Assembly: GCF_964340395.1 (NCBI RefSeq)
Contig: NC_135560.1
Span: forward strand, 16,326,098-16,390,097
Length of the DNA stretch: 64,000 nt
Source of the DNA: Glandiceps talaboti
Lineage: Eukaryota; Hemichordata; Enteropneusta; Spengelidae
Direction of reading: 5' to 3'
Of the stretch, positions 23,600-37,269 are shown one piece after another. The position numbers and the translations under genes were made by a program. Below the pieces are notes generated by a model, which was not told where the DNA came from, ran no database searches, and worked only from the letters and a program-made list of their open reading frames with translations. Every line of letters begins with the position of its first letter. Within the stretch, counting starts at the first letter, position 1.

Positions 23600-25035
23600 A
23601 TACCCTGGCTTGATGTCCATGTATGAAAGAAGTACAAAATACGTTGTTGTTTTGTATAGTAAAATCACATGCCAAAGTATAGATCATACTAGGAAAGCCA
23701 TACCCCTAACACTGTATGAATATTATGCACACATTTATTCAAGCTATATTTGTTTGAGAAAACCTAGTTAATAATGTACTGCTACTATATTCGCAAACAA
23801 CAATATAGTCAGCTGGACATGTAGGTACTATTAGGCAGTGGAAGAAGAGTGATGGAAACTGCACAATTTAAATCCATGCATTCAAAGCAAAACCACTTTC
23901 AAATTTCAATTTGTCCTCCACATAACTAATGTGCAAGCAAAAGCATTTGCAGACATGAGTTTGCACAATGAGATGACTGGAAAAGCAAAGCCACTCATGA
24001 AGTATATACACCTCTACTGCAGAGCTTTTTGAACATTTACAATGTGCTGAAAGCAATCCACAAGATTTCACCACCTCATCAAGTTCAACATGATTCTCAT
24101 CTTGGTTTCTATCAGGGCCTGTAAACGATGCCTTATGGCTTTTTCAATTAACTATTTGAAGGCTAGTGGTATATGAAACGCATGACTGTGTTGTTTTTTG
24201 TCGCTACTCCAAACCAATTTTATCATCATATGGACAATGATTGAAAATTGGAGTCTAAGAACATAAGTGATTTTATTGATAGTTTTGCAAATACATTCTC
24301 CTCAAGCTATCTCTGTCACATTATTTTGAGTGGATATCAGTCTATTTTACATGTCAGCTGCCGTTGACACTATTTTTCAGAATTGTGTATTCTCTATACT
24401 GTTACTGTCATTTTGTTGACACAAACAGTGTTAGTGTAAAGATGACATGGGCCTTCTTTAGACAGCAAATATATCTTGTAAATATATAATTTAATGTATA
24501 CTACCAAACCAGGAAGACTATAGCGTTTCAATGTGGTGGCATGATGTTTTATTTACACCTCGCACATTATTTTTTTATGAATTACTCTAACAAAATACAG
24601 GCACTGATACCACATACTCATATGAAATGTTAATATTTTATCTGACTGAACACAAATAAACAGTTTTGTGTGTGAACCCACCTTGTTTCATGTGACAGAG
24701 ATTTTGATTTTCAAGTGAGTGAAATGTATCATTTATGTGTTTGTGTGTTTGTTAATACTCTGACATTTGTACACTTTTTCCAAAATTTACTTCATACAAC
24801 TTTAATATGTTTATTACATGTCAGCATTAAAAATGGCTAAAAATACCCTTGATTCTTTGACTAGCTTCACAGCTCAATGATCTTTTTTTTCAAAAATTTA
24901 ATTTTGATATGTTATATTGTACAGTGACTGCATTATTTGTTGTACAGTAGTAAGATTGTTTTTAATGAATATTTGAAAAGTCAATTTTGATTATTTTCTT
25001 GAACTTAGAAACTGCCTTTTGTCAGTATTAAATGG
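23600..25035. other. Non-coding stretch, nothing recognised
   Basis: AT-rich. One 68-codon minus-strand frame (23868-24074) lacks motifs. No repeat or RNA gene was recognised. Confidence 0.5.
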
Positions 25036-26370
<1,335 letters not shown>

Positions 26371-26378
26371 AATATAAC

Positions 26379-26490
26379 AGGTTGATTGGTTGGTTTGGTT
26401 GGTTGGTGAGTGGGTTGGTTGGGTCAGGTTGGGGATGGATGGGTGGTTGGATGGCTGTGTGTGTGGTGATTGTTGGTTGGTTGGTGTCAT
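26379..26490 (+). repeat. Degenerate (GGTT)n microsatellite
   Basis: GGTT units with GGTG, GGAT and GTGT variants. Frames through it are Trp/Gly-rich on + or Asn/Thr/Pro-rich on -, and are repeat-derived. Confidence 0.9.
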
Positions 26491-27140
26491 GATTATCATT
26501 ATAACTTTTGTAGATGCAAAGTTTTCTTGTTATATTCTCATTCCAGCTTCTGAAATTTCAGGAAAAAAGTGCAAAGATGTGCAACAATGTCACATACAAA
26601 TTACGATCAGATTTTAAAAATGAGATAACCATTGGTTGGAAACTGACTCTTACTTTAAGTTATTGAATTATATGTTGTTAAAAATAGTTTTCAGGTTTTT
26701 TAGATGAAGATAAAATTCTTAAAATTCTTCAAAAACATTGAACAATTGACATTTTGTGTGATAAACCCAGAAATAATGATATGGTATGATGGTGACATGG
26801 TTGAATACAGCTGAATAGTTATAAGTCCAAATCAGTGAAGCCTGGAAGGCAGAAGGAATGACCAACCTGTCCATGCATATGTCTGTGCGCCCGTCAGTCC
26901 CTCAATTTCAACTAAAGCTGGCCCAAATGTCAGTTGCTATAGGGTACACATCCATATCCCATTGTATTGCAGCCTTGTTGGTTGAACAACAACCATGTTT
27001 GTTGTAAAATAGTATTGTAACACTTTTATTCATAACTCAATTCAAGTGTCTATACCCATATCTTTGATGTTTGTTTTCTCCTATGGGTCAAGTCCCATCA
27101 CTTGCTGTTTAAGACGTTGCTCAATATGTATATGCGTGAG
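26490..27140. other. Non-coding stretch, nothing recognised
   Basis: AT-rich sequence between a GGTT microsatellite and a 52-base minisatellite. No feature was recognised. Confidence 0.45.
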
Positions 27141-27142
27141 TT

Positions 27143-27413
27143 TACATAGATTGCAAGCTAACTGCAATTTAGTCCACATCATAGTCACAAAGCTTACCTA
27201 GATTGCAAGCTAACTGCAATTTAGTCCACATCATAGTCACAAAGCTTACCTAGATTGCAACCTAACTGCAATTTAGTCCACATCATATACACAAAGCTTA
27301 CATAGATTGCAAGCTAACTGCAATTTAGTCCACATCATAGTCACAAAGCTTACAATTAAGTTACATAGAGTGCAAGCTATAAACTGCAATTTAGTCCACA
27401 TCATAGTCACAAA
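27143..27413 (+). repeat. Minisatellite, 52-base unit, about five copies
   Basis: Unit core is TTGCAAGCTAACTGCAATTT, then AGTCCACATCATAGTCAC and AAAGCTTACCTAGA. The first four copies are nearly identical. The last has an insertion before its start (AATTAAGTTACATAGAG) and is more diverged. Near identity implies recent expansion, so copy number is likely polymorphic. Confidence 0.93.
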
Positions 27414-28040
27414 TGAACAGCACATTTAGTGTTGGGGGCTATGACTTCAAATGTTGAAGACTTGTTTATAAATAATATGACAGATTATAAAATAAAACAA
27501 CGAAGACAGAACAAAACAATATATTACAAATTGCAATAAATTACAAAGTGATACATGATTAACTGGGCATCCATGTAAAACACTGTATTGGTGTCATAGC
27601 ACTATAACATAATACTACAAACAGAATACACAGCTCTGTGCCATAAATATTATCAGTCAATTGATGAGATATTTCATTCTATGTCATTTTCTGCAGATAA
27701 TTAACTTTTATGAAGACTTCGTTCAGCAGAATTGCAGTGTGCAGTGTGTCATTTCCTTACATATCTTTGTTGTTAATGACTACCACAGTAGCAAAAGTTA
27801 ATGTGATTTCATTTGAATCGTTAATTGCTTCAAATTAGTTCCAGGCCAGTGGCAATTATTCTTCATTATTCATGGTCTTAATTACATACAAAGTGAAATG
27901 ATCTTTGGTAATTAGGTTTGGCTGTAATTCATCACTTGTGATGACTACATCTATATACCATACCATGGCACATATTTTTATTATTGATCATAATTGAGCT
28001 AATATGTAAACAGGGCAATGGACTGACTCCTCGTTAGATA
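27414..28040. other. Non-coding stretch, nothing recognised
   Basis: AT-rich sequence between a minisatellite and a MITE. No feature was recognised. Confidence 0.45.
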
Positions 28041-28041
28041 C

Positions 28042-28205
28042 TTAGATATTACTATTCCCCAATATTTTCCTTCATTCAGCCAAGAAAAATCTGTCACGCT
28101 TAAGGGGCTCTGTCACTACCAAGCAAAGAGGGGTAGTGACCAAATTGAGAGTATTTTCTGGCTGAATGAATGACACCATTGGAGAGTACTAATATGATTA
28201 TACCT
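28042..28205. mobile_element. MITE family C, copy 2
   Basis: The left end reads TTACTATTCCCCAATATTTT, then CCTTCATTCAGCCAAGAAAA (to about 28090). The right end mirrors it with ATTTTCTGGCTGAATGAATG and CATTGGAGAGTACTAATATG (about 28152-28197). Internal AGGGGCTCTGTCACTACC and GGGGTAGTGACC are also symmetrical. At about 160 bases it is longer than the copy at 13.8 kb, and no ORF is present. Confidence 0.7.
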
Positions 28206-30830
28206 GCACAAGCTTAATTTATGATAAAATGGGGAAAATAATGTCAATTCAGAATGTTTTTGACTCATGTTTGCATACCACAGAACCAATAATATAGATG
28301 TGAGTCATCTTGACGTAGACTGACCCGGGTATAAATCCCATATTTTAAGTTCAAACATGTACAACTTGGCTTGCATGTAGTAGAAAGATTTGTATTCAAG
28401 CTAGGGAGTCACTGGAAACAAATTATGTGAGAAGTTGACATTTCGCTTGAGTTTTGCAAGTATTGTGGAATAAAACTTTATTTCCTGAGCAAGCTGTGCA
28501 AAAGATTGCACATCATCATGAGTTTTGGTGTGAGAATTCACTTTCTAGTTATCGTCCTGTGAGATTCTCTGTGATTATTCACTTTCTCATTGTCATCTGT
28601 GAGCTGCTGCTTACAGGTAGATTACAGTAATTTTGTTTTTTTGCAGAGTGAGGAGGGGTTTAGATGACTTAACATAAACTTAGTTTGTAAAGCATAACAC
28701 ACTATTATATACAATGAATTTCAGAACAGCCATTGCCTTACTTCATCTATTTGATACCCTTAAATCGTAACACAAAATTGTCATGTTCAAACCAAGAATA
28801 AGATGCAATAACTTATCTAAAATCATGTGTATTCCAATTTGTTTTGATGTACAGTTCTGGCCAGAAATCACATTTTCTGTAGAAAGTATAACATATTGTA
28901 GAATGTGTTATAAAGATTTTCTGAAAAAATGCCAACATTTAAATTTCCAGGCATGTATTTTACATGCTTCTTTTTGGTACATTTAATATAAATAGTGATG
29001 TAATCTTTGACATCAAACTATTGGGTACTGTGTCTTCAATGAAGACTTATTTCCAATTTATTTCATTTAATTCCAACTCCTAACACATCACAAGAACTAC
29101 ATGTAGTCCTGTATTACCAATTTTCCTACTTCTTGAAGGAATGGTTGTGAGCAATTCATAGCTAGCTGCAGTGCTACTGTATCCCACTAGTAATTGCTGT
29201 CTATCCCTCTGAGAATTGCCTAGACCATTAAAACTACTTCTCTGTGAATTGATTATGTACCAACTGACAACTGAGAACACAATAAAACTGTCTATCACAG
29301 CTATTGAGAGTTTTATGGCAAAGATTTTATTGATAATTGTTCACTAACTAAAATAGCTGGCAGCTTTTGCCTGTTCTTACCACAACGTCCACTCAGAAGT
29401 TCAGATGTTATCGAAGAGATCACAGACTGCACAATAAAATGTCCATTAGATGAAATTTCAAGTAACTTGACAAATTTTTCATTTTTTTTTTCAAGTCAAA
29501 TCAGCTTTAAATCAAAGAACATGCAACGAATATCTCTCAAATGAAGCTAGTTCAAAGAATGGCTACTTTCGGTATTTTCCTATCTTTAGTTTACACCAAA
29601 CCACCTTAAATGTGTCGTACTGAAATATATAAAACCAAAGGTAGACTGTTCATTTTTAGCCCCAGAGGATGAAGTCCAGGAAATGCCAAGTTCCATTCCT
29701 TTGCTCATTCTGCTGTGTCATCAGGCATATCTCCACCATGCACAAACCAGTTTCACTATTATTTGGCAGAAAGGTGATATACCATGCCATAGTTGGCATA
29801 TGTACATCTGTTGGTTTTGCAACTTTAGCAAATTTGAATGATTGGCAGGCTGATTTGAATTAAATACAAATCCACTATTTGTATGATAACTCACGAAATA
29901 TATAGAGATTTGGTTCAAGTGTCTAACCCCATATATGACGTGAACTAGACTGGTGAAACTTATTCCTATTTTGCCCAACTAGTAATTACTTTTGTACATA
30001 CAAATACCCCCTTGGGAGAAAGAGGATATATGGCTATTGGAGAAAAAGTAGTGTCTTGTCAACAAGATGGTGTCAAATTTTCATCATCCTAACTTAATGA
30101 AAATAGTAATTACAAAAATCAATATACATTTCCCGACTCGCCTAACGATTCATCTGACCAATGCAATTATATTAAAAAGTATTACAGTCATGATATGAGT
30201 GTGTGCATTTTTTGCATCAGAATATTATCCCCCTTTCTCATGCAGGGCTGCAAGATTTCCATTCGATCACTGTGTACTTATACTCATATAGAGTATTATT
30301 GTACATTGTGAATTGCTATACACAAATCATAATCCCTACCTATGCATCCAGAAAACCTGTCTGGCTGTAAAGAATTAACTGTGTGAGTGGTGAATGCTTC
30401 GGCATAAAAAAACTGTCAAATAGTCCAAGGGAAAATAGCCTTTTTTCCCCCAATTTTCCTTAACATTTCTCATGTGTCAGTGTTTTCAAAATCTAGCTTA
30501 GTTTCCATATCACATCCCCAACGTTCCCCCTAGAAATTATTAAATAACTAAAGGGAAACTTACATGGTTAGAAATTCTTGAAGATGACCCTGTCTCATTT
30601 ACACAGCCTCTAAGAACTTGTTCTTACTCAGACATAATACACACAGATACTTGTAGAGGCATTTTCTTGTTGACGTTATATGTTTTGCATTGTTGATAAT
30701 GATATTCACTCCCTAACTGTCATTTTGGCACTGTGACTGCTTTTGTTATATAACCAAGAAAATTTATCAAAATTTCCTGGTTAGGGTTAGAGGTACACAT
30801 TGCCATTGTTGATAACACAACCTTCTTTAA
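28206..30830. other. Non-coding stretch, nothing recognised
   Basis: A small two-copy tandem repeat at about 28535-28605 (GATTATTCACTTTCTCATTG type) is the only structure noted. Frames of 64-85 codons at 28783, 29080, 29669 and 29721 have no motifs. Confidence 0.45.
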
Positions 30831-30833
30831 CTT

Positions 30834-31190
30834 CTATTGTACTCTCACTCTTTGTCTAACCAAGAAAATTATTTCAAAATCATCTATGAAAACATAGTTG
30901 TAGTCATAATTACAAATGCCTGTTCTTGATAAAGCAAAATTGTCCAACTTCCATTGAACTTTAAAAAAAAATATATATATAAACCCAACTCTTGAAAAAA
31001 TAGCTGTATTCATTTTGTGAATTCTGCTTTCACAGCCGTATCTCATTGTACTTCTACTGATTATGTTAAAACTGAAAAAGTTATATGAAAAGCAGCCTTC
31101 AATAATATCTAAATCTGCCATAAAAAATTTGTTGTAATTAAATTTACAACCCCAGCTGACGCAATCTTTTCCAGGTTTGCATTTGTCCAA
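30834..31190 (-). other. Unassigned open frame, 118 codons
   Basis: One of the two longest non-repetitive frames. The translation begins MDKCKPGKDCVSWGCKF and is rich in Phe, Tyr, Ile and Asn, as expected from AT-rich non-coding DNA. I see no signal peptide followed by a mature domain, no known motif and no splice context. It most likely arises by chance. Confidence 0.08.
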
Positions 31191-32205
31191 GTTAACATCA
31201 AATGCGATAGTTCAGTGGGCCTTTAGAATGAATTGTGCCCTGCAGCTGTTCTGCAAAGCTGTGACACAAAGTGGTTAAAGGTCTCAAGTTGACAAGGCAC
31301 ACAAGTCTCGATAAATCTTTTGACTTCACTCAAACAACTTACCTGGATAAAGCCTTCATCATTGTAAAACCTCATTAGTAAAGTGTAGTATATGTATCAA
31401 CCTCACTGTTACATCTCACCTCCTCTTTGTATACTAGAGGGTATACTAAGATGGTTTTGAAAAGAAAGGACTATCTCTATGGCAGGCCATATACTGAAAT
31501 ATTCAATAAAACACATTTTCATGCATAAATTCATATTTGTAGTAGCACAATTCATGTTTTCATTTTGGGTAATTTACACATTTGTATTCAGAAAATCGTT
31601 ATTTTTCTTATTTTATTTTTAAAAAAATTTTTTATTCTTTATTTTTGCCTTTCGACAACAAAACATGAAAATAAACAGTGATTAAAATGACTTCTTGTAT
31701 ATGAACATAATATACAAGTCTGTTGATTAGTAAAAATTAGTCTTTGAGAGCAAGCTGAAGACTGAAAATCGCAAAATTTCCTAGTAGTGAAAATATCTAG
31801 GTTTACAATATCCTCATAGTATTATCAAAACACCGGTAATGTCTGATGACAAGACTAATCAAAATTGACTTTTCAAAAATGGGTGAATTAAATTTTTAAT
31901 ATTTAGAGATTCCGCAGTTTTTCTTAAGGTTTAAAAATACCTTTTGTAACAGGGTCAGAAAGGGTTAAATCAGGTAAAACTGACAGGGTTTCCAATGAAA
32001 TGTCTACAATTCTGCTTGTGAACCCAGTCAAATAAAGTTGTGAATTAGGATAGAATGCTTCCATAATTTTACATACTTCAACCAGCTTCAGCAAAAACAC
32101 TGCTCGATCCGATCATAATTTTTCTTAGACTTTTAATTCAAAAGACAAAACAAGCACACACACGAATTAAATATAAAACACACAAGCTGACACCTGGCTT
32201 TGACT
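31191..32205. other. Non-coding stretch, nothing recognised
   Basis: AT-rich. No feature was recognised. Confidence 0.45.
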
Positions 32206-32212
32206 ATCCATT

Positions 32213-32425
32213 CTACTCATGCATATTCAAAAAGATTAAGCACCTAATTAAATTTATGACAATATCTAGACTGAGTTATATCGGTTATTTCCTATGTGAG
32301 ATTTAATGAGTTTGAATTGCAATCTTTGAACGCCAAACTTAATTGGAATTGATGTTTGCAATCAATAATAAAGTATAATGTCAAGTGGACGGGACTTATT
32401 ATGAACACAAACATTGCACAAAATG
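32213..32425 (+). mobile_element. Dispersed repeat family D, copy 1
   Basis: Begins TACTCATGCATATTCAAAAA and ends near TATAATGTCAAGTGGACGGG with ATGAACACAAA. The same start, TGTCAAGTGG block and end blocks occur in the same order at 33857-34045. About 200 bases, non-coding. Confidence 0.6.
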
Positions 32426-32552
32426 TCATATATCTTTAATGCATACTTATGTGTCAATATTGACTAAGTCAGTATGCTTTATGTCATTAGCATATGGTGG
32501 ATCATAGACCCTCGTGGGTGGGGAGGGTCTATGGGTGGATGAAAGATGCAAA

Positions 32553-32887
32553 CTTAAAGGGACACAAGCTGAATTTCTACATTTCTATTGGACATTATGT
32601 TTGCCACATATTTAAAGTGCTCACAGAATTCTTAGCCATCACCAGCATTGACTGAACTCTAACCTGGTATTGAGATATACTATAGCGTATAACCGTAATT
32701 TATTATACATATGAAATGTCTAGGAAATCTCTACTATGCAATCCACTGTTCTAACAATGCCAGAAGACAATTGTAATGTTATAGAAGACATGCATTGACA
32801 TTAACACTATACTAATCAATAATTAAATCAAGTTTTTATGCAAGTATTTTCATTCGAATGAAAAACATAGAGTAGTGCCTCTTTAAA
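32553..32887 (+). mobile_element. MITE family E, copy 1
   Basis: The left end CTTAAAGGGACACAAGCTG and the right end AGTGCCTCTTTAAA form imperfect terminal inverted repeats. The interior includes GACTGAACTCTAACCTG, TAATTTATTATACATATG, AATGCCAGAAGACAATTGTA and TTTATGCAAGTATTTTCA, all of which recur in order at 52166-52470. About 335 bases with no coding capacity. Confidence 0.68.
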
Positions 32888-33065
32888 TATACATTAATAT
32901 GCTACATGGTACACAGATTTATAACAAACACTGTGTACTGCATCTTGTACAGTTGTATACAGTAGACAATGTAAAATTGGAATTTCTTCCTGATGTTTCA
33001 TAAAGCATATTCCAACAGGAAAACCTGTTTAAGAGATTATGTAGCTGATATCAGATAGTGTTATG

Positions 33066-33245
<180 letters not shown>

Positions 33246-33249
33246 AATT

Positions 33250-33850
33250 GGTTATACATAAGTGAACCAGTGTTCATAGACAAATCAGGCAAATCTTATA
33301 GTTTTGATTCTACTAGGAGACATAATTGTTACATTAATCATAATGCATATCTAATATTTTATATTCTAATATCACATATGCATATTTGTAAACTCCAGTG
33401 AGACAATGCACATCCATGGCAAGGATCTCCATTAAACATGAATGAGAGATAAGTTTAATGTCCATGTTTCTCAACAATTGCAAATAATATATGTGATGTA
33501 ATTCATGCAATGACTTTCTAAAACTGAAAGTTTATGAAAATGCCTTTCTGCAGTGGTATTCCCATTTAAGAATTGATATTCAAAGATGGCAATGTACATA
33601 TTTCAATAACATAAAAAATATTATGTGTCTATATTAAAGTAAATAAAAATATGTACCTCAGAAAGTTAGTGTTCTGTTGCTACAAGCCATTTCATATCTA
33701 ATCACATTCATCAGATAACAGAAGATGGGATTTTGAAATGGCTAGATAAACTAAGGTAAAAACTCATCATGAAGCCTTAACTACACAGAAACCTTGGAAT
33801 TGTTATTTATCTTTCTCATGGGTGGCAGCTTATGTCTGGTATTGAATACC
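33250..33850. other. Non-coding stretch, nothing recognised
   Basis: AT-rich, with no feature recognised. Confidence 0.45.
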
Positions 33851-33856
33851 AATCAT

Positions 33857-34048
33857 ACTCATGCATATTCAAAGTAATTAAGTAACTGAAAAGTCTAGTA
33901 AGTGTACTGATTATCTCCCAAATGACGTAAATAGGTGATACTAATGCAATCATATAGTTTTTCTCAGTGTAATTGAAAATGAATAGTTCAATCAATAAAC
34001 CAGTCATGTCAAGTGGAATGAAATTAACACAAAGTTTTGATAAATACA
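33857..34048 (+). mobile_element. Dispersed repeat family D, copy 2
   Basis: Begins ATACTCATGCATATTCAAAG and ends with CATGTCAAGTGGAATGAAAT and TTAACACAAAGTTTTG. Same orientation as copy 1, 1.64 kb away. The sequence between the two copies holds MITE E and a (TA)n tract. Confidence 0.6.
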
Positions 34049-34289
34049 CTTGAGCTCATTAATTTTCATTTACCTTCTATTGATGAAAGAAATGTCAATA
34101 TTTTCCAGGTCATTCAGCAGTTTCAACTGTTATTTCTAAAATAAAATAAAAATGTTCCTGACAAAGAGACTATTCCAAATCTCTCTCTCTTTACATGCTT
34201 TATTGGAAATCCATCGCCACCATTGATATTTCTAATTTTAAATATTTAAAGTCATATTTGGTTGTTGGCCTATCTACAATGCTGTATGC

Positions 34290-34915
34290 CTCCAATCGGT
34301 TTTGCACGTCAATTTTGAGCTTAAACATGTTTCTCAGGACCCAAATGGTCAAAATAAAGTTCATTAGACTATTTTTAGTTTTATCCAATTTCTTCCACTG
34401 CTTACATTAGCTAAAAAGGCAATGTCTAAGTATCTCACTGAGCCTAGATGGCATAAGAAGACACTTTGCAAGTGCTTCACTCTGCGCTGCCCAGATGGTC
34501 AAATATTACCATTTTGTATCCAGAAGTTAATCAGACCATTTCAAAGTATTTGAATGTGCCTAAATGTTCAAATAGGATGAATCCCCAGTGTTTTGCTGTG
34601 CCTAGAGGATCAATTAACACTACTTCCAAGTGGTAACCTGTGTCTATATGGTTTAAGAACATTTACAAATGTTTCATTTGTCCAAATGTTCAATTATGAT
34701 CATTTCCAATTATTCCAAGTGTTTCTATGCAAAGGTGGTCCAATAAGTCATTTCCAAGTGTTTCCATTTTCCCAGCTGGTCAAATAACACCATTTTATGA
34801 AACTAAAGTCTTTTCATCTCCTCAAAGTTCAAGATCAGTTGCAATTTCTAAAGGCTTCCCTGTCGTCAGCTGGTTATTAAAATAAGACCATTTCCAATTT
34901 TTTAATGTGAGTGAA
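34290..34915 (+). repeat. Degenerate minisatellite with a GGTCAAATAA...CCATTTCCAA motif
   Basis: At least ten diverged copies of a unit of roughly 40-60 bases built from CCAAATGGTCAAATAA, an ACCATTTCCAAGTGTTTC-like block, and TGTGCCT. Examples start near 34318, 34491, 34557, 34604, 34678, 34735 and 34772. Divergence is high, so this is an old array. Confidence 0.65.
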
Positions 34916-35224
34916 CTGGTAAGGAAAAATAAAAAGTAGCAATTTAAAATTAGAACTATTCCTTTGATATTCTTTACCGGTATTGAATCTCTACATTGTG
35001 TAAGAAGAGCCTATGGCTCAACAATTTATTGATACTAAATAAAGTTGATAGTAGTAATAAGAATCCTTGGTAAACAGTACTCCTATTTATAATAAGAAAC
35101 TTTAATTCGTAGTACAAATAAGTATCAGTCCAACTACAGTGATATGATACAACAAACTTGTCAACACAGATGGACTTGAGTATGGCATAACTGAAGTTTG
35201 AATAAAAGGACAAGTCCAAGTCTG

Positions 35225-35300
35225 GTTAATATTTCTGCTTTATTTGAATCCCGATGTTTCGACTGTGCACAGACAGTCTTTTTCAACGGCTATAAAGACA
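35225..35300 (-). mobile_element. Penelope-like terminal repeat fragment with hammerhead-like fold
   Basis: On the minus strand, TTGAAAA is followed by GACTGT-CTGTGC-ACAGTC and GAAAC. The GACTGT/ACAGTC stem is perfect and ends exactly at GAAA, as stem II of a hammerhead does. CTTTAT upstream pairs with ATAAAG downstream as a distal stem I. The first core box is TTGAAAA instead of CTGANGA, so activity is unlikely. The CCGATGTTTCGACTGTG arrangement is typical of retroelement ends in many animals. Assignment is by motif only. Confidence 0.35.
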
Positions 35301-36830
35301 GTAGAGCAGGTAAACTTGTAAAGTTTCAATGCTCCAAATGTGCTTGAGAATGAAGTCATAACAAGAAAGTAAAACACATCACCATTTCAGTTATTATTAT
35401 TTAGAGTGACATTTATACATTCAGATTTGAAAGTATTCATAACTGTATTACTATGTTCCCTCATTTCATATCATGCATGATTGTATAAGATAAACAAAAT
35501 GTATTCAATTCAGAGACACAATTTAGACACGACACAAAATAACTTTACTGTCTTCATCTTGACAACTGATACAGGCTCCACAGAATGACTTATGCATTGT
35601 TTTTCCCCCCAAACAAAATCCAAACTGAATTTGATTATCTGTGATTTATGATTCCACAGAGTCTTCAGTTTGTAAAATAACTTTCCAGCTATCTAATACA
35701 CCATCACTATAATAGTATCAATAGCATGGTTACTATGACAACATATCGATTCGTGCGACCTATGATTACCGAAGTTCCCGTTCTACTAGAATTGTAGTCG
35801 TGACTTTTCTTTTCCCCTTGGCTACATACAGGTATCTCACTTCAGGGTTGCCACAAACAGAATTTTAGGATTGTGCCATTACTATGACAACGATAAAGGC
35901 GTGCAAAGCAGGATCGTTGGACCAACAGCATTGGATTGTAGTAAAAATTTAAGTATTAGGTATAACACAAATGAAATTGTTATACATAATAAACGTTGAA
36001 GAAAATGATTCACATGATTGTAATTTGTATGAATATAACATAGTTACGCAAATTAAATTGTCATATGTAGTAAACCTTTCAGGACATGATTCATACTCAT
36101 AACAGGTTCTGGCTTCTCTTTTAAGAAATTAGAAATCAACAGGAAATAGATCTATTGAATAGATAGAATAATTTGAATGGTTGAATTTAATCTGCCAATG
36201 GGGAACTTGCAATCCAGACTGAGCATGCTCTGACACAAATGACTATGGGATTATCTGAGGTTATCGTATTACCTAATCTGGAGCTACCAATAAAATAAAC
36301 CCCCCACAATGGTCAGGGTGACTATGAATTAATCATTTGTGGTTACAAACAATATAACAATATTGTTCATATTACTAATTGATTAGCATTTATTATCACA
36401 TTTCCCATGATGCAACATTCAAAATGGTGGGTTTGCAAGTTCCCTATTGGCATTATGCATGATATCATGCCACACTCAAGATTAGAATATGTCTCTGAGT
36501 GATTTCCTGATAGCTGACTTCTAAGGGATATTGTTTCAGCATTTCGACCTTGTGCAAATTAACTAAGATAATTTCTTTCAACAGCAGTTTGAATTCTTTA
36601 AAATACATCTAATTTTCTAAATCTTGAATCATCCGTGTTACAGAGAAAAGACATCTGTGCAAACCAGATTGATCTTTTATAGACAATTTCAACCTGTATG
36701 TGCAAAGACACTTATGAAAGAAGTTTGTTTTAAGTTAATGAAAGTGATAAAAATTATTTAGTTCATCAATTCACATAACCAGTAAAACAAGTAAAGTGAT
36801 TTAACTTTCGTGCAACATCAAATATAGCAG
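35301..36830. other. Non-coding stretch with two X-box-like motifs
   Basis: GTTACTATGACAAC at 35729-35742 and ATTACTATGACAAC at 35878-35891 are X-box-like and 149 bases apart. No coding sequence was recognised. A shared GACAAC(A/G)AT flank suggests a diverged duplication. Confidence 0.4.
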
Positions 36831-36836
36831 TCAAAC

Positions 36837-37265
36837 TCAAATACAGAACACAGAACCGTGTTAGAATCATAATGTAACCCGCTTCTTCTCCAAAATTACG
36901 ACATAACAATGCACAATTTGGAAAAAATTAATCTCTTATTTTCAAATGATTGATGACAACTTTATCACAAATAAATAAAGAAAAGACAACTTTATAGAAC
37001 TGATATAAAACACAGAAGTCATATTCCCATATAATCTAAGATTTCTCCAAAATTGTGACATAATATGGCACAATTTGGCATCAGCTTACTTTATATTACC
37101 AAATGATAGAAGAAAAATGTCAAACAAAACAAATATGTTGTTGATATTTGTGCAGAAACTAGAATAATATTAATGATTTACTGCTATAGAGCAAAAACAC
37201 AAAACAGCTGTATTCCCATTCTGTAACCTAAAACTTCTCCAAAATGATGACATAACCACAAGTAT
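36837..37265 (+). repeat. Three-copy diverged repeat, spacing 155-187
   Basis: CTTCTCCAAAATTACGACAT (about 36887), TTTCTCCAAAATTGTGACAT (37042) and CTTCTCCAAAATGATGACAT (37229) are each preceded by AACACAGAA or AACACAAAA and a CATAAT.TAA block. The first two are followed by GGCACAATTTGG or GCACAATTTGG. Confidence 0.65.
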
Positions 37266-37269
37266 GAAG

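Noticed and set aside
27143-27413. CRISPR-like array
   Set aside because: The whole 52-base unit is conserved with no unique spacers, and the window is eukaryotic. It is a minisatellite.
30834-31190. 118-codon minus-strand frame as a gene
   Set aside because: Phe/Ile/Asn/Tyr-rich composition expected from AT-rich non-coding DNA, with no motif. It is listed only as an unassigned frame.
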